Source: CAYQUL01 sp964568925
GTDB lineage: Bacteria > Patescibacteriota > Microgenomatia > UBA8517
Direction: 5' to 3'
NCBI GenBank assembly: GCA_964568925.1
Contig: CAZMSJ010000023.1
Coordinates: 1-13,804 of the forward strand
DNA length: 13,804 nucleotides
Shown one piece after another: positions 6,377 through 12,490 of the stretch. Numbering within the stretch: the stretch's first letter is position 1; each line of letters opens with the position of its first letter. Below the pieces are notes generated by a model. The model saw nothing but the letters and a program-made list of their open reading frames with translations, was not told where the DNA came from and ran no database searches. The translations under genes and the position numbers were made by a program.

Positions 6377-8470
6377 ATGACCAAAAAGGAATCATCAATT
6401 CTCTCCTTTCTTCACCGAACGATTGGCTTTCTCTATGTGTGCCTTTTTGCAATTACTCCCCTTCTTTTCTATCCCAAGACAAGTGAACTATTTGAATTCA
6501 ATAAAATGTTGTTTGTGTATTTACTAACAATCAGTCTCATTGTTTCTTGGTCACTCATAATTATCATCCAAAAACGTTTTTTGTTTAAGAGAAGTTTTCT
6601 AGATATTCCCTTAGGGATTTTTATAACAAGCCAAGCACTCTCAACTCTTTTTTCAATTGATTCAAGAATCTCTCTTTTAGGCTACTATTCTCGCTGGAAC
6701 GGAGGACTTCTCTCACTTCTCTCATATGCAGTTCTCTATTGGGGTGCTGTCACTTTTTTACATAAAGTTGACATGAAGAAAAATATCTTAGCCCTCATGT
6801 TTTCAACTGCGGTTTCGTCACTATGGGGAATTGGTGAACATTTTGGTGCGAGCGCGAGTTGCCTTGCCATTACAGGAAAGTTTGATGTTGCCTGTTGGGT
6901 ACAGGAAGTTTCTCTGCGAGTTTATGCCACATTTGGCCAACCTAATTGGATGGCAGCATGGATTAGCGCTCTTATCCCCTTAACCTGGGTTACCCTTTCT
7001 GTAAACAAAGGGAAAAACGCCTTACCAAGTAAAACGGGACTCCTCTCAATTGGTGCCACCATACTCTTTACCTTGGCTCTCCTCTACACAAAATCACGAT
7101 CAGGTATTTTAGCCTTGGGTGTCTCCAGTCTTATCTTTTGGGGAACAACTATTCTCTTTCATTTCCGTGACAAAAGTTCTCGTTGGGTTACTCCCCTAGT
7201 TGTGTCCTGCGCAGTCTTGGCACTACTAATCGCTCTTGTCGGAACTCCGTGGACACCACAACTATTTGCTGAAAAAGAGCAGCTACAAGCTGAGAAAATG
7301 ACACTTCCTGCACTTGAAACAGGTGGAACCGAGTCAGGGGACATTCGAAAAATTGTCTGGACAGGAGCTATTGAAGTGTGGAAAAAGTATCCACTACTGG
7401 GGTCAGGGGTAGAAACATTTGCGCTCTCCTATTATCAAGGAAGACCAATGGCACACAACCTGACGTCTGAATGGAATTTTTTATATAACAAAGCACACAA
7501 TGAATACCTGAATTTTCTAGCAACATCAGGAATAGTAGGACTAGCCAGCTATCTCTTGGTAATTGGGACAACGGTATTTTTTCTTGTAAAAGAGCGTATC
7601 TCTAACAAAACAATTGATGAGACAAGTCAAACAAACCTCGCGATCCTGTCAGGACTGGTTAGCATTTATATTACAAACTTTTTTGGCTTTTCAGTTGTTA
7701 CCACAAACATCCTCTTCTTTTTGCTGCCAGCCTTTGTCGTGGTACTGACAGCTGAAAAACAAAACCGGGAAAGCACAATGGAGACGATAGACACTTGGCA
7801 ATGGGTATCAGCTGGTTTTGTTTTCTTAGTTGGTGTCTACCTTGTGACTCGTGTTGGAAATTACTTTCTTGCAGACCTCTCGTATGCACAGGCAATCGCA
7901 CAGAAAGCTGATAACGATTATTCAGCAGCCTTGAAAAGTATTAACCAATCAGTAAGTAGATCAAATGAACCAATTTTCACTGATTTTCGTGCTGACCTCT
8001 ACGCAACACTCGCCCAAGTAAGTGACGAATCAAAAGAAACGAAACTGACACAAACACTTATTCAACGAACGCTCTTGGATCTTGAATCAGTAAAGGCGGC
8101 CTCCCCTGTTAACGTGAAGCTTCTAAAGTCTCGTGCAAACATTTTGTCTGACCTGGTTGATGTAGATCAGAAAAACATTCCCCTGTTAATTGACACGTTA
8201 AATCAATTGGCACTACTGGCTCCAACTGATCCATCAGTCATGTATCAACGTGGTCTCTCGTATGCAAAACAAGGTGACATGGACAAGGCAATTCACGATG
8301 TAGAACAAGCAGTTTCAATGAAACCTAATTACAAAATTGCCAGAAGACTCTTAGCTCTCTTATACAAAGAAGCAAAGCAAATACAAAAATCAAAAGAACA
8401 GCTTTTGTATATCCTTACAAACATCTCTCCAGATGATAAAACAGTTCAAGATGAACTAAATGCCCTATAA
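6377..8470 (+). CDS. Wzy/WaaL-family O-antigen ligase-like protein with C-terminal TPR region
   Basis: This is a polytopic membrane protein of 697 residues, probably a glycan ligase or polymerase acting on lipid-linked sugars outside the membrane. About ten to twelve hydrophobic segments span residues 17-460, with another at about 475-493. The large external loop carries the family signature: GSGVETFALSYY (342-353) followed by NKAHNEYLNFLATSGIVGL (371-389), with the expected essential His374. A conserved basic motif TKSRSG (239-244) supplies Arg241. Cys162 and Cys173 lie in a predicted outer loop. Residues about 500-697 are soluble and helical, with a recognisable TPR at 623-650 (GLSYAKQGDMDKAIHDVEQAVSMKP). 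The natural acceptor is unknown: wall polymer, surface polysaccharide or pilin-type glycoprotein are all possible. No Shine-Dalgarno sequence precedes the ATG, which begins right after an extended -10 box. The stop is TAA. Confidence 0.88.
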   Translation: MTKKESSILSFLHRTIGFLYVCLFAITPLLFYPKTSELFEFNKMLFVYLLTISLIVSWSLIIIIQKRFLFKRSFLDIPLGIFITSQALSTLFSIDSRISLLGYYSRWNGGLLSLLSYAVLYWGAVTFLHKVDMKKNILALMFSTAVSSLWGIGEHFGASASCLAITGKFDVACWVQEVSLRVYATFGQPNWMAAWISALIPLTWVTLSVNKGKNALPSKTGLLSIGATILFTLALLYTKSRSGILALGVSSLIFWGTTILFHFRDKSSRWVTPLVVSCAVLALLIALVGTPWTPQLFAEKEQLQAEKMTLPALETGGTESGDIRKIVWTGAIEVWKKYPLLGSGVETFALSYYQGRPMAHNLTSEWNFLYNKAHNEYLNFLATSGIVGLASYLLVIGTTVFFLVKERISNKTIDETSQTNLAILSGLVSIYITNFFGFSVVTTNILFFLLPAFVVVLTAEKQNRESTMETIDTWQWVSAGFVFLVGVYLVTRVGNYFLADLSYAQAIAQKADNDYSAALKSINQSVSRSNEPIFTDFRADLYATLAQVSDESKETKLTQTLIQRTLLDLESVKAASPVNVKLLKSRANILSDLVDVDQKNIPLLIDTLNQLALLAPTDPSVMYQRGLSYAKQGDMDKAIHDVEQAVSMKPNYKIARRLLALLYKEAKQIQKSKEQLLYILTNISPDDKTVQDELNAL

Positions 8471-8491
8471 AGTGAATCTGAGAGGGATTTT

Positions 8492-8500
8492 TGATATAAT
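8492..8500 (+). promoter_or_regulatory. Extended -10 promoter of def, leaderless
   Basis: TG-A-TATAAT is a perfect extended -10 element. It ends six bases before the def ATG at 8507, predicting a transcript that begins at the start codon. It lies in the 36-bp gap after the ligase stop, so def can be transcribed independently of the ligase gene. Confidence 0.7.
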
Positions 8501-8506
8501 TGCCAC

Positions 8507-9034
8507 ATGAATCGAAAAATTGTTACGGTTAAGAACCCAAGTTTGCGAGAAAAAAGTCGTCCTGTTGTCAAAATTGACAAAAAGATTCGAGAACTTATCG
8601 AAGATATGCGCGACACCTTGGCCTCCCAAAGTGACCCTGAAGGGGTTGGTCTTGCTGCACCTCAAATTGGAAGAAATGTCCGTGTATTTTTAATGAAACA
8701 CGAAGGGACAGAGCGAATTGTCATTAACCCAGAAGTAATTGAAGTACATGAAACAAAAACAAAGTCTAAAAAGAAGGCAAAGACAGTTCTTGAAGGCTGT
8801 TTGTCACTTCCCCACTACTACGGCCCATTAACCAGAGCAAAAAAGATCACGATCTCCTATTTGTCTGAAACTGGACAGAAAATGACAGAAACATTTGAAG
8901 GGTTTTTGGCACAAATTGTGCAACACGAAATTGATCACCTTGATGGCGTGTTATTTATCGATCGCATTGTTGAACAAAAAGCTCCACTGTACCTGTTTCA
9001 CGGTGAAGAATGGGAAGAAGTTGAACTAGTTTGA
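8507..9034 (+). CDS. def: Peptide deformylase
   Basis: This metalloenzyme removes the formyl group from the N-terminal Met of nascent proteins, undoing the modification added by Fmt, encoded 1 kb away. The 175-residue protein has the three family motifs in order: GVGLAAPQIG (46-55), EGCLSLP (96-102) with metal ligand Cys98, and QHEIDHLDG (139-147) with ligands His140 and His144 and catalytic Glu141. A Lys-rich insert (residues 84-93) lies between motifs one and two. Length is within the usual 150-190. There is no Shine-Dalgarno sequence; the perfect extended -10 box six bases before the ATG implies leaderless translation. Its last nine bases overlap the end of the convergent GNAT-like gene, and no terminator is visible. 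Confidence 0.97.
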   Translation: MNRKIVTVKNPSLREKSRPVVKIDKKIRELIEDMRDTLASQSDPEGVGLAAPQIGRNVRVFLMKHEGTERIVINPEVIEVHETKTKSKKKAKTVLEGCLSLPHYYGPLTRAKKITISYLSETGQKMTETFEGFLAQIVQHEIDHLDGVLFIDRIVEQKAPLYLFHGEEWEEVELV

Positions 9035-9673
9035 GGAAAGAAACTCATGGAGTTTGCTCCAGTTAATTTCAAACATTAACACTCCATCAATTGAAAGGTC
9101 TTCATTGGTCTCATCAAGGTCATAATAGACAAGTCCTACGTTCTCAAACCCTGCTTTTTCAAATGCTTTCTTAGATGGTTCATTGGCTGGGTCGATGTAG
9201 GCAACAATTAACGTGTACCCAGGCTCTTTGGTCATTAAACGATCTATCTCAACACAGGCTAGACACAATCCATAACTCATCTGGCCTCGTGGAGAAAGTG
9301 GCCACTTGGCCATACTTACTTCAACAACTGGAGTTCCATGATCAATTGGTTTGCCTAACCTCTTTGCCTCACGAGTTGCCCGTCTGGTTACCTCACGAGA
9401 AGCATAAAAATTAACAAAGCCTTCTAGTTTGTTGTCACGAATGGGGTTTTCTGAGTTAATAGGAGTCACCGCATACACAATTTCCCAATCACTGATTGAT
9501 GTGTCTTCAGCGGCATCAAGAGAATCTTCTGCCCACTCAGCAATATCATCTTCATCCATCCCATCAATCTCATCCATTGCCTCAGCAGCTGCCTCATCAT
9601 GCACAATATCAAGCAAGCGAGCGATATCTGTTTCATTTTCTGGGTCAACCAGTCGAACCGTAAGTGATGTCAT
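9026..9673 (-). CDS. GNAT-like acetyltransferase with acidic N-terminal insert
   Basis: The 215-residue protein resembles the GNAT acyl-CoA N-acyltransferase fold. The best evidence is the C-terminal NEPSKKAFEKAGFENVG (164-180), a typical GNAT motif B helix (N-x-A/P-S-x-x-x-x-E-K-x-G-F), following strand TLIVAYIDP (155-163) and a preceding helix. The usual RGxGxG pyrophosphate loop is replaced by a loose LSPRGQMSYG (126-135), so acetyl-CoA binding is less certain. Residues about 27-58 are strikingly acidic (DEIDGMDEDDIAEWAED). The substrate is unknown. I chose the ATG at 9673 because a -10-like TATTAT ends eight bases upstream and a further upstream ATG would read through the hairpin at 9698-9715. 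No Shine-Dalgarno sequence is present. It is convergent with def and overlaps it by nine bases. Confidence 0.75.
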   Translation of the reverse strand: MTSLTVRLVDPENETDIARLLDIVHDEAAAEAMDEIDGMDEDDIAEWAEDSLDAAEDTSISDWEIVYAVTPINSENPIRDNKLEGFVNFYASREVTRRATREAKRLGKPIDHGTPVVEVSMAKWPLSPRGQMSYGLCLACVEIDRLMTKEPGYTLIVAYIDPANEPSKKAFEKAGFENVGLVYYDLDETNEDLSIDGVLMFEINWSKLHEFLSSN

Positions 9674-9681
9674 TTGGATTG

Positions 9682-9687
9682 ATAATA
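9682..9687 (-). promoter_or_regulatory. -10 box of the GNAT-like gene, probably leaderless
   Basis: On the minus strand, TATTAT (five of six) ends eight bases before the ATG at 9673. The U-tract of the preceding terminator sits only four bases upstream, so no independent -35 region is evident. Confidence 0.4.
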
Positions 9688-9691
9688 CAAT

Positions 9692-9715
9692 AAAAATGGG
9701 GCGCAAACGCGCCCC
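9692..9715 (-). terminator. Rho-independent terminator of the second 82-aa gene
   Basis: A 7-bp GC stem, GGGGCGC / GCGCCCC, with a 4-base loop (9698-9715) is followed on the minus strand by ATTTTTATT. It lies 16 bases past the stop codon of the 9732-9980 gene. Confidence 0.85.
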
Positions 9716-9731
9716 AAAATTTCACTACTCT

Positions 9732-9980
9732 CTACTGCTTCACTTTGGAAAAGTTGTAGTAGGAATTTTCCAAGGTGATTTTGTATGTTTCACCCAGTGT
9801 CTGCAAAACAAACTTCTTCACGGTCGCCGGAGATTGGCTACTGGACTCAAACGTTGAAACCGGAATCGGAACTACGGCACGGCCATCATTATCGACGACT
9901 TGCTGCACAAGTCGAATAATGTTCTTTGCAATCGGAAGATCGTGAGGTGAGACCTTCGGTAAAAAACGAACTGTTTCCAT
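9732..9980 (-). CDS. Small soluble protein, unknown (82 aa)
   Basis: I do not recognise this 82-residue protein. It has no membrane segment. Its N-terminal third (about 13-31, SPHDLPIAKNIIRLVQQVV) looks helical, then comes a turn NDGRAVVPIPVST, a Ser-rich stretch (ESSSQS) and a helix-strand end (ATVKKFVLQTLGETYKITLEN). The size and pattern could suit a small nucleic-acid-binding or regulatory protein, but no motif shows this. The ATG at 9980 is fixed by a GGAG ribosome site seven bases upstream. Longer in-frame forms would run into the fmt gene on the other strand. It has its own promoter and its own strong terminator, so it is a single-gene transcript. The coding bases are somewhat more GC-rich than those of its neighbours. 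Confidence 0.7.
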   Translation of the reverse strand: METVRFLPKVSPHDLPIAKNIIRLVQQVVDNDGRAVVPIPVSTFESSSQSPATVKKFVLQTLGETYKITLENSYYNFSKVKQ

Positions 9981-10017
9981 TTTTCTTCTCCAATCAAATG
10001 GTCTATTCGATTCGAGG

Positions 10018-10026
10018 ATTATCCCA
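10018..10026 (-). promoter_or_regulatory. Extended -10 promoter of the second 82-aa gene
   Basis: On the minus strand, TG-G-GATAAT matches five of six -10 bases plus the extended TGn. The predicted start near 10011 leaves a leader of about 30 nt that includes the GGAG ribosome site. Confidence 0.55.
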
Positions 10027-10038
10027 AAAACTGCCGCA

Positions 10039-10047
10039 TGGTACAAT
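10039..10047 (+). promoter_or_regulatory. Extended -10 promoter of fmt, leaderless
   Basis: TG-G-TACAAT ends six bases before the fmt ATG at 10054, the same spacing as for the ligase and def genes. No good -35 box is visible; that region overlaps the divergent -10 element. Confidence 0.65.
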
Positions 10048-10053
10048 ACCCGC

Positions 10054-10983
10054 ATGAAAATCATCTTTTTTGGCACCCCACATTTTGTGGTTCCAATCCT
10101 CTCTCGCCTGCACAAAGAATATAACCAAGGCAGAGAAAAAAACTTAGTAGCTGTTGTAACTCAACCACCGAAGCCCGTCGGGCGAGAGAAAAAGGTTGAG
10201 TATTCTGCTGTGGATACATTCGCGCACAAGCACAATATTGAGATTTGTCACTCAACCGATGACCTTCCACAGGCAGATCTTGGCATTTGTGCTGCCTATG
10301 GGGAAATTATCCCTGACGAGGTAATCAAGCTCTTTCGGTATGGAATCTTAAACATTCATCCGTCCATCCTTCCCAAGTTTCGAGGTGCCTCCCCAATCCA
10401 GTCTCAAATTGTGACAGGAGTAACTAACACCGGAGTAACAGTCATCAATATGGATTCAGAAATGGACCATGGTGCAATTGTGAGTGTATTCCGAGACGAA
10501 ATAACACCAGAAGATACCCAAGAAACGTTGCGGGACAGACTCTTTGAAAAAACAGCTGAGGCGCTTCTTGCTTTAATTCCTCCCTACGTAGCTGGCAAAA
10601 TCACCTTGAAAGAGCAAAATGAAGATGACGCGACATACACAAAAACCATTAAACGAGAGGATGGATTTATTCCAGGCACTATTATTGAATCACTTCTTGC
10701 CGGTAAACAGGTTACCGAGCCGTTTTCATTGCGATTTATCCCAGGATTTGAAACGATTCCGACTGCAAGCTTTGTGGCCAACATGGTCAGAGGTCTCGCA
10801 AACTGGCCCGGAACGTATACAGAAATAAAATTTAAAGAAGACGCAGGCTACTCAAAACGCTTGAAAATTTTGGCTGCCCACGCAGAAAACGACAAGCTTG
10901 TCCTTGATACCGTTCAACTTGAAGGAAAGAACCCAGTCACCTACACCCAGTTTTGTGACGGATATAAAGGGTTTACCTTTTAA
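10054..10983 (+). CDS. fmt: Methionyl-tRNA formyltransferase
   Basis: Fmt transfers a formyl group from 10-formyl-tetrahydrofolate to initiator Met-tRNA; the peptide deformylase encoded in this window later removes it. The 309-residue protein matches the usual length of about 310. The N-terminal Rossmann-type domain begins MKIIFFGTPHF and carries the catalytic triad: Asn100 and His102 in LNIHPSILPKFRGASPIQ, and Asp138 in EMDHGA. TQPPKPVGREKK (36-47) is the family's substrate loop. The C-terminal OB-fold domain starts after about residue 205 and includes VRGLANWPGTYT (245-256). No Shine-Dalgarno sequence exists; the ATG sits six bases after an extended -10 box. It is divergent from the 82-aa gene and convergent with the 268-aa gene. 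Confidence 0.97.
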   Translation: MKIIFFGTPHFVVPILSRLHKEYNQGREKNLVAVVTQPPKPVGREKKVEYSAVDTFAHKHNIEICHSTDDLPQADLGICAAYGEIIPDEVIKLFRYGILNIHPSILPKFRGASPIQSQIVTGVTNTGVTVINMDSEMDHGAIVSVFRDEITPEDTQETLRDRLFEKTAEALLALIPPYVAGKITLKEQNEDDATYTKTIKREDGFIPGTIIESLLAGKQVTEPFSLRFIPGFETIPTASFVANMVRGLANWPGTYTEIKFKEDAGYSKRLKILAAHAENDKLVLDTVQLEGKNPVTYTQFCDGYKGFTF

Positions 10984-10989
10984 CTCCAC

Positions 10990-11018
10990 AAAAAATCCAC
11001 GCCTTTTTACAGCGTGGA
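10990..11018 (-). terminator. Rho-independent terminator of the 268-aa gene
   Basis: The stem TCCACGC / GCGTGGA (10996-11002 with 11012-11018) has a nine-base loop and is followed on the minus strand by six T. On the plus strand the hairpin is followed by A, so it should not efficiently stop fmt transcripts. Confidence 0.85.
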
Positions 11019-11028
11019 AAAATTTCTG

Positions 11029-11835
11029 CTACTCTGCGTGCTCACTTAAGAGCTCAATAAGTTTTGAATCAATTGATGCAAAGTTACGGGTAAGTCTGCC
11101 TTTCCAATACCAAATCCACACGGCACGAACAACTTTTTTAACAACGGTCCGTCGCACCATATGTGTGAGATTTCCTTCCAAAAGTAGTGCCTGGTGAAAC
11201 AAAGCATATGCCTTGTCACGCATTACATTTCCAAGGAAAGGATGAGAGGCAATAAAATCAGCAGCAATTTCACCTGCGCGGGAAACTCTCGTCATGTTAA
11301 AGCTTGTATTGAATGCCTTCACAAATGATGCAAATACCAGTTGGTCATTCAGTACGAGTGCATCTGCCTCGTACTTTGCAAGCGTCTTTAAAGACTCCTC
11401 ATTTGTTGAATTTGAAACTAAGTTCAAGAACTGGGCAGAACTGACTTGTGCATTCTGTATATTGAGAATTTGATCAAACAGAAAGTTAACTCTCTCACGA
11501 TCCCGGGCAATCTCCCATTTGTAGTCAAGAGGTGCTCCTGAGGGGTCCACGACAATCACTGAAAGTGCATCCTGAATGATCTGGTTACAGGCAACAAAGT
11601 TTTCAAATTCGCGATACTCGGTAACCGCGTCAACAAAAGACCCCATTCGCCAACTCTTTTGGATGTTAGTTTTAAGCTCAGCTAAAATTATGCGAATGTA
11701 GCTTAAGACTTCAGCCCGTTCTTTTTCAGATAAATCATCCCACGTACTGATTCGATCACGTACATAATCAATTTTGTGGTCTATATCTGACGGCTTGTTG
11801 CGAAGACGATCTTTCTCAAGAGTGAAACTATTCAC
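11029..11835 (-). CDS. Helical soluble protein, unknown (268 aa)
   Basis: I do not recognise this protein. It is 268 residues, almost wholly alpha-helical in character, with charged amphipathic N-terminal stretches (about 1-62, many Arg, Lys, Glu, Asp) and a middle region of repeated helices. Near the C-terminus a basic, aromatic segment (about 227-250: RRTVVKKVVRAVWIWYWKGR) could lie on a membrane or bind nucleic acid, followed by an acidic end. No signal peptide, catalytic motif or cysteine pair is seen (the only Cys is 83). The start is GTG, chosen because a perfect AGGAGG lies seven bases upstream. It has its own promoter and terminator and follows the 72-aa membrane protein on the same strand, though a terminator separates the two. 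Confidence 0.8.
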   Translation of the reverse strand: MNSFTLEKDRLRNKPSDIDHKIDYVRDRISTWDDLSEKERAEVLSYIRIILAELKTNIQKSWRMGSFVDAVTEYREFENFVACNQIIQDALSVIVVDPSGAPLDYKWEIARDRERVNFLFDQILNIQNAQVSSAQFLNLVSNSTNEESLKTLAKYEADALVLNDQLVFASFVKAFNTSFNMTRVSRAGEIAADFIASHPFLGNVMRDKAYALFHQALLLEGNLTHMVRRTVVKKVVRAVWIWYWKGRLTRNFASIDSKLIELLSEHAE

Positions 11836-11870
11836 GAAAATCCTCCTATAAAAAAACGGTACCGGTCGAA

Positions 11871-11899
11871 ATTATAGTGTACCTCTATCTTGAAAGCAA
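11871..11899 (-). promoter_or_regulatory. Promoter of the 268-aa gene
   Basis: On the minus strand, -35-like TTGCTT (11894-11899), 17 bases, and a perfect -10 TATAAT (11871-11876). The predicted start near 11864 falls at an 8-bp palindrome, CGGTACCG (11857-11864). The leader of about 29 nt carries AGGAGG. Confidence 0.7.
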
Positions 11900-11932
11900 A
11901 AAGAATGGCCCTTAGGGAGTTCCCTAAAGGCC
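11897..11932 (-). terminator. Rho-independent terminator of the 72-aa gene
   Basis: A long stem (11907-11932) forms in the minus-strand RNA: GGCCUUUAGGG pairs with CCCUAAGGGCC, including one U-G pair, followed by AUUCUUUUUG. The U-tract runs directly into the -35 box of the next gene. Confidence 0.85.
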
Positions 11933-11944
11933 AAAAATACGAAA

Positions 11945-12163
11945 TCACTTAACGAAAAAATACTGACTGACGTTGTACAGGTAATATATCCAGCACAAAA
12001 AGCCCAGAACAATGCCGAGCGCTCCTTCAAACGAAGGATCGTCATCGTTGTTATACGCCGTCTTGATGTGCATCGCCAACTTATATGTGTATAGCGAAAG
12101 TACTCCACCGATCAGTATCGCGATCAAAAGAGCGACAATGTATTTCAAGTTTGGATCTACCAT
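11945..12163 (-). CDS. Small two-helix membrane protein, unknown (72 aa)
   Basis: I do not recognise this 72-residue protein. Two hydrophobic segments, about 7-28 and 46-66, flank a short loop containing Lys34 and an acidic cluster NNDDDPSFEG (38-47). The second helix is rich in Tyr and Trp, and the protein ends FFVK. The size and two-helix pattern recall small pilin-associated or holin-like proteins, but I see no diagnostic motif. The ATG is supported by a strong ribosome site, AAAGGGGA, about six bases upstream. A -10-like TATAAC lies at 12182-12187, though it would place the transcription start inside the ribosome site, so the true promoter may be elsewhere. A strong terminator follows within 15 bases of the stop, so this is probably a single-gene transcript. 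Confidence 0.75.
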   Translation of the reverse strand: MVDPNLKYIVALLIAILIGGVLSLYTYKLAMHIKTAYNNDDDPSFEGALGIVLGFLCWIYYLYNVSQYFFVK

Positions 12164-12218
12164 TAAAAATCCCCTTTATCCGTTATATTTAGTGAAATGA
12201 AACAAGGTGAAGAAAAAC

Positions 12219-12455
12219 TTAAGCAGCAGTCATTGCCTGCTTGGCATCAAACTTCAAACGTTTGATACATTTAGCACACATGGTGACTTGCTTACTCTGT
12301 CCATCAATTTCGATGGTCTTCTTTTGGAGGTTAGCCTTAAATACTCTTCCAATTAAGAAGGTACGATACATCCACCGCTTTCCTGCAACACCGCGTCGAT
12401 GTTTCTGGGAACGGCCCATCTGGGTTTTCTTTTCACATAGATAACAACTTGCCAT
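12219..12455 (-). CDS. rpmB: Large-subunit ribosomal protein bL28
   Basis: bL28 is a small structural protein of the 50S subunit. The 78-residue protein has two CxxC pairs (Cys4/Cys7 and Cys60/Cys63) that form the zinc-binding version of bL28. Family features include CEKKTQMGRSQKHRRGV near the N-terminus, ANLQKK (41-46) equivalent to the usual PNLQ, and VTMCAKCIK (57-65). The C-terminal tail (66-78) is Ala/Lys-rich. I chose the ATG at 12455 because MASCYLC matches the family N-terminus; an in-frame ATG 36 bases further upstream would add residues overlapping the promoter. There is no Shine-Dalgarno sequence, and a -10 box ends seven bases upstream, suggesting a leaderless mRNA. It is divergent from the M50 protease gene. 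Confidence 0.93.
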   Translation of the reverse strand: MASCYLCEKKTQMGRSQKHRRGVAGKRWMYRTFLIGRVFKANLQKKTIEIDGQSKQVTMCAKCIKRLKFDAKQAMTAA

Positions 12456-12462
12456 AGCGTGT

Positions 12463-12468
12463 AGTATA
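12463..12468 (-). promoter_or_regulatory. -10 box of rpmB, probably leaderless
   Basis: On the minus strand, TATACT ends seven bases before the rpmB ATG. An overlapping alternative, TATTAT (12466-12471), ends ten bases before it. Both overlap the -10 box of the divergent gene. Confidence 0.5.
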
Positions 12469-12470
12469 AT
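12465..12470 (+). promoter_or_regulatory. -10 box of the M50 protease gene
   Basis: A perfect TATAAT. The predicted start near 12477 gives a leader of about 14 nt with no Shine-Dalgarno sequence before the ATG at 12491. It sits in the near-palindrome GTGTA-GTATAA-TACAC, and the -35 region is weak. Confidence 0.5.
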
Positions 12471-12490
12471 ACACCAACGCCTCAATTTCA

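Noticed and set aside
9674..9706. Longer start for the GNAT-like gene at 9706
   Set aside because: It would translate through part of the terminator hairpin of the upstream gene and past the -10 box.
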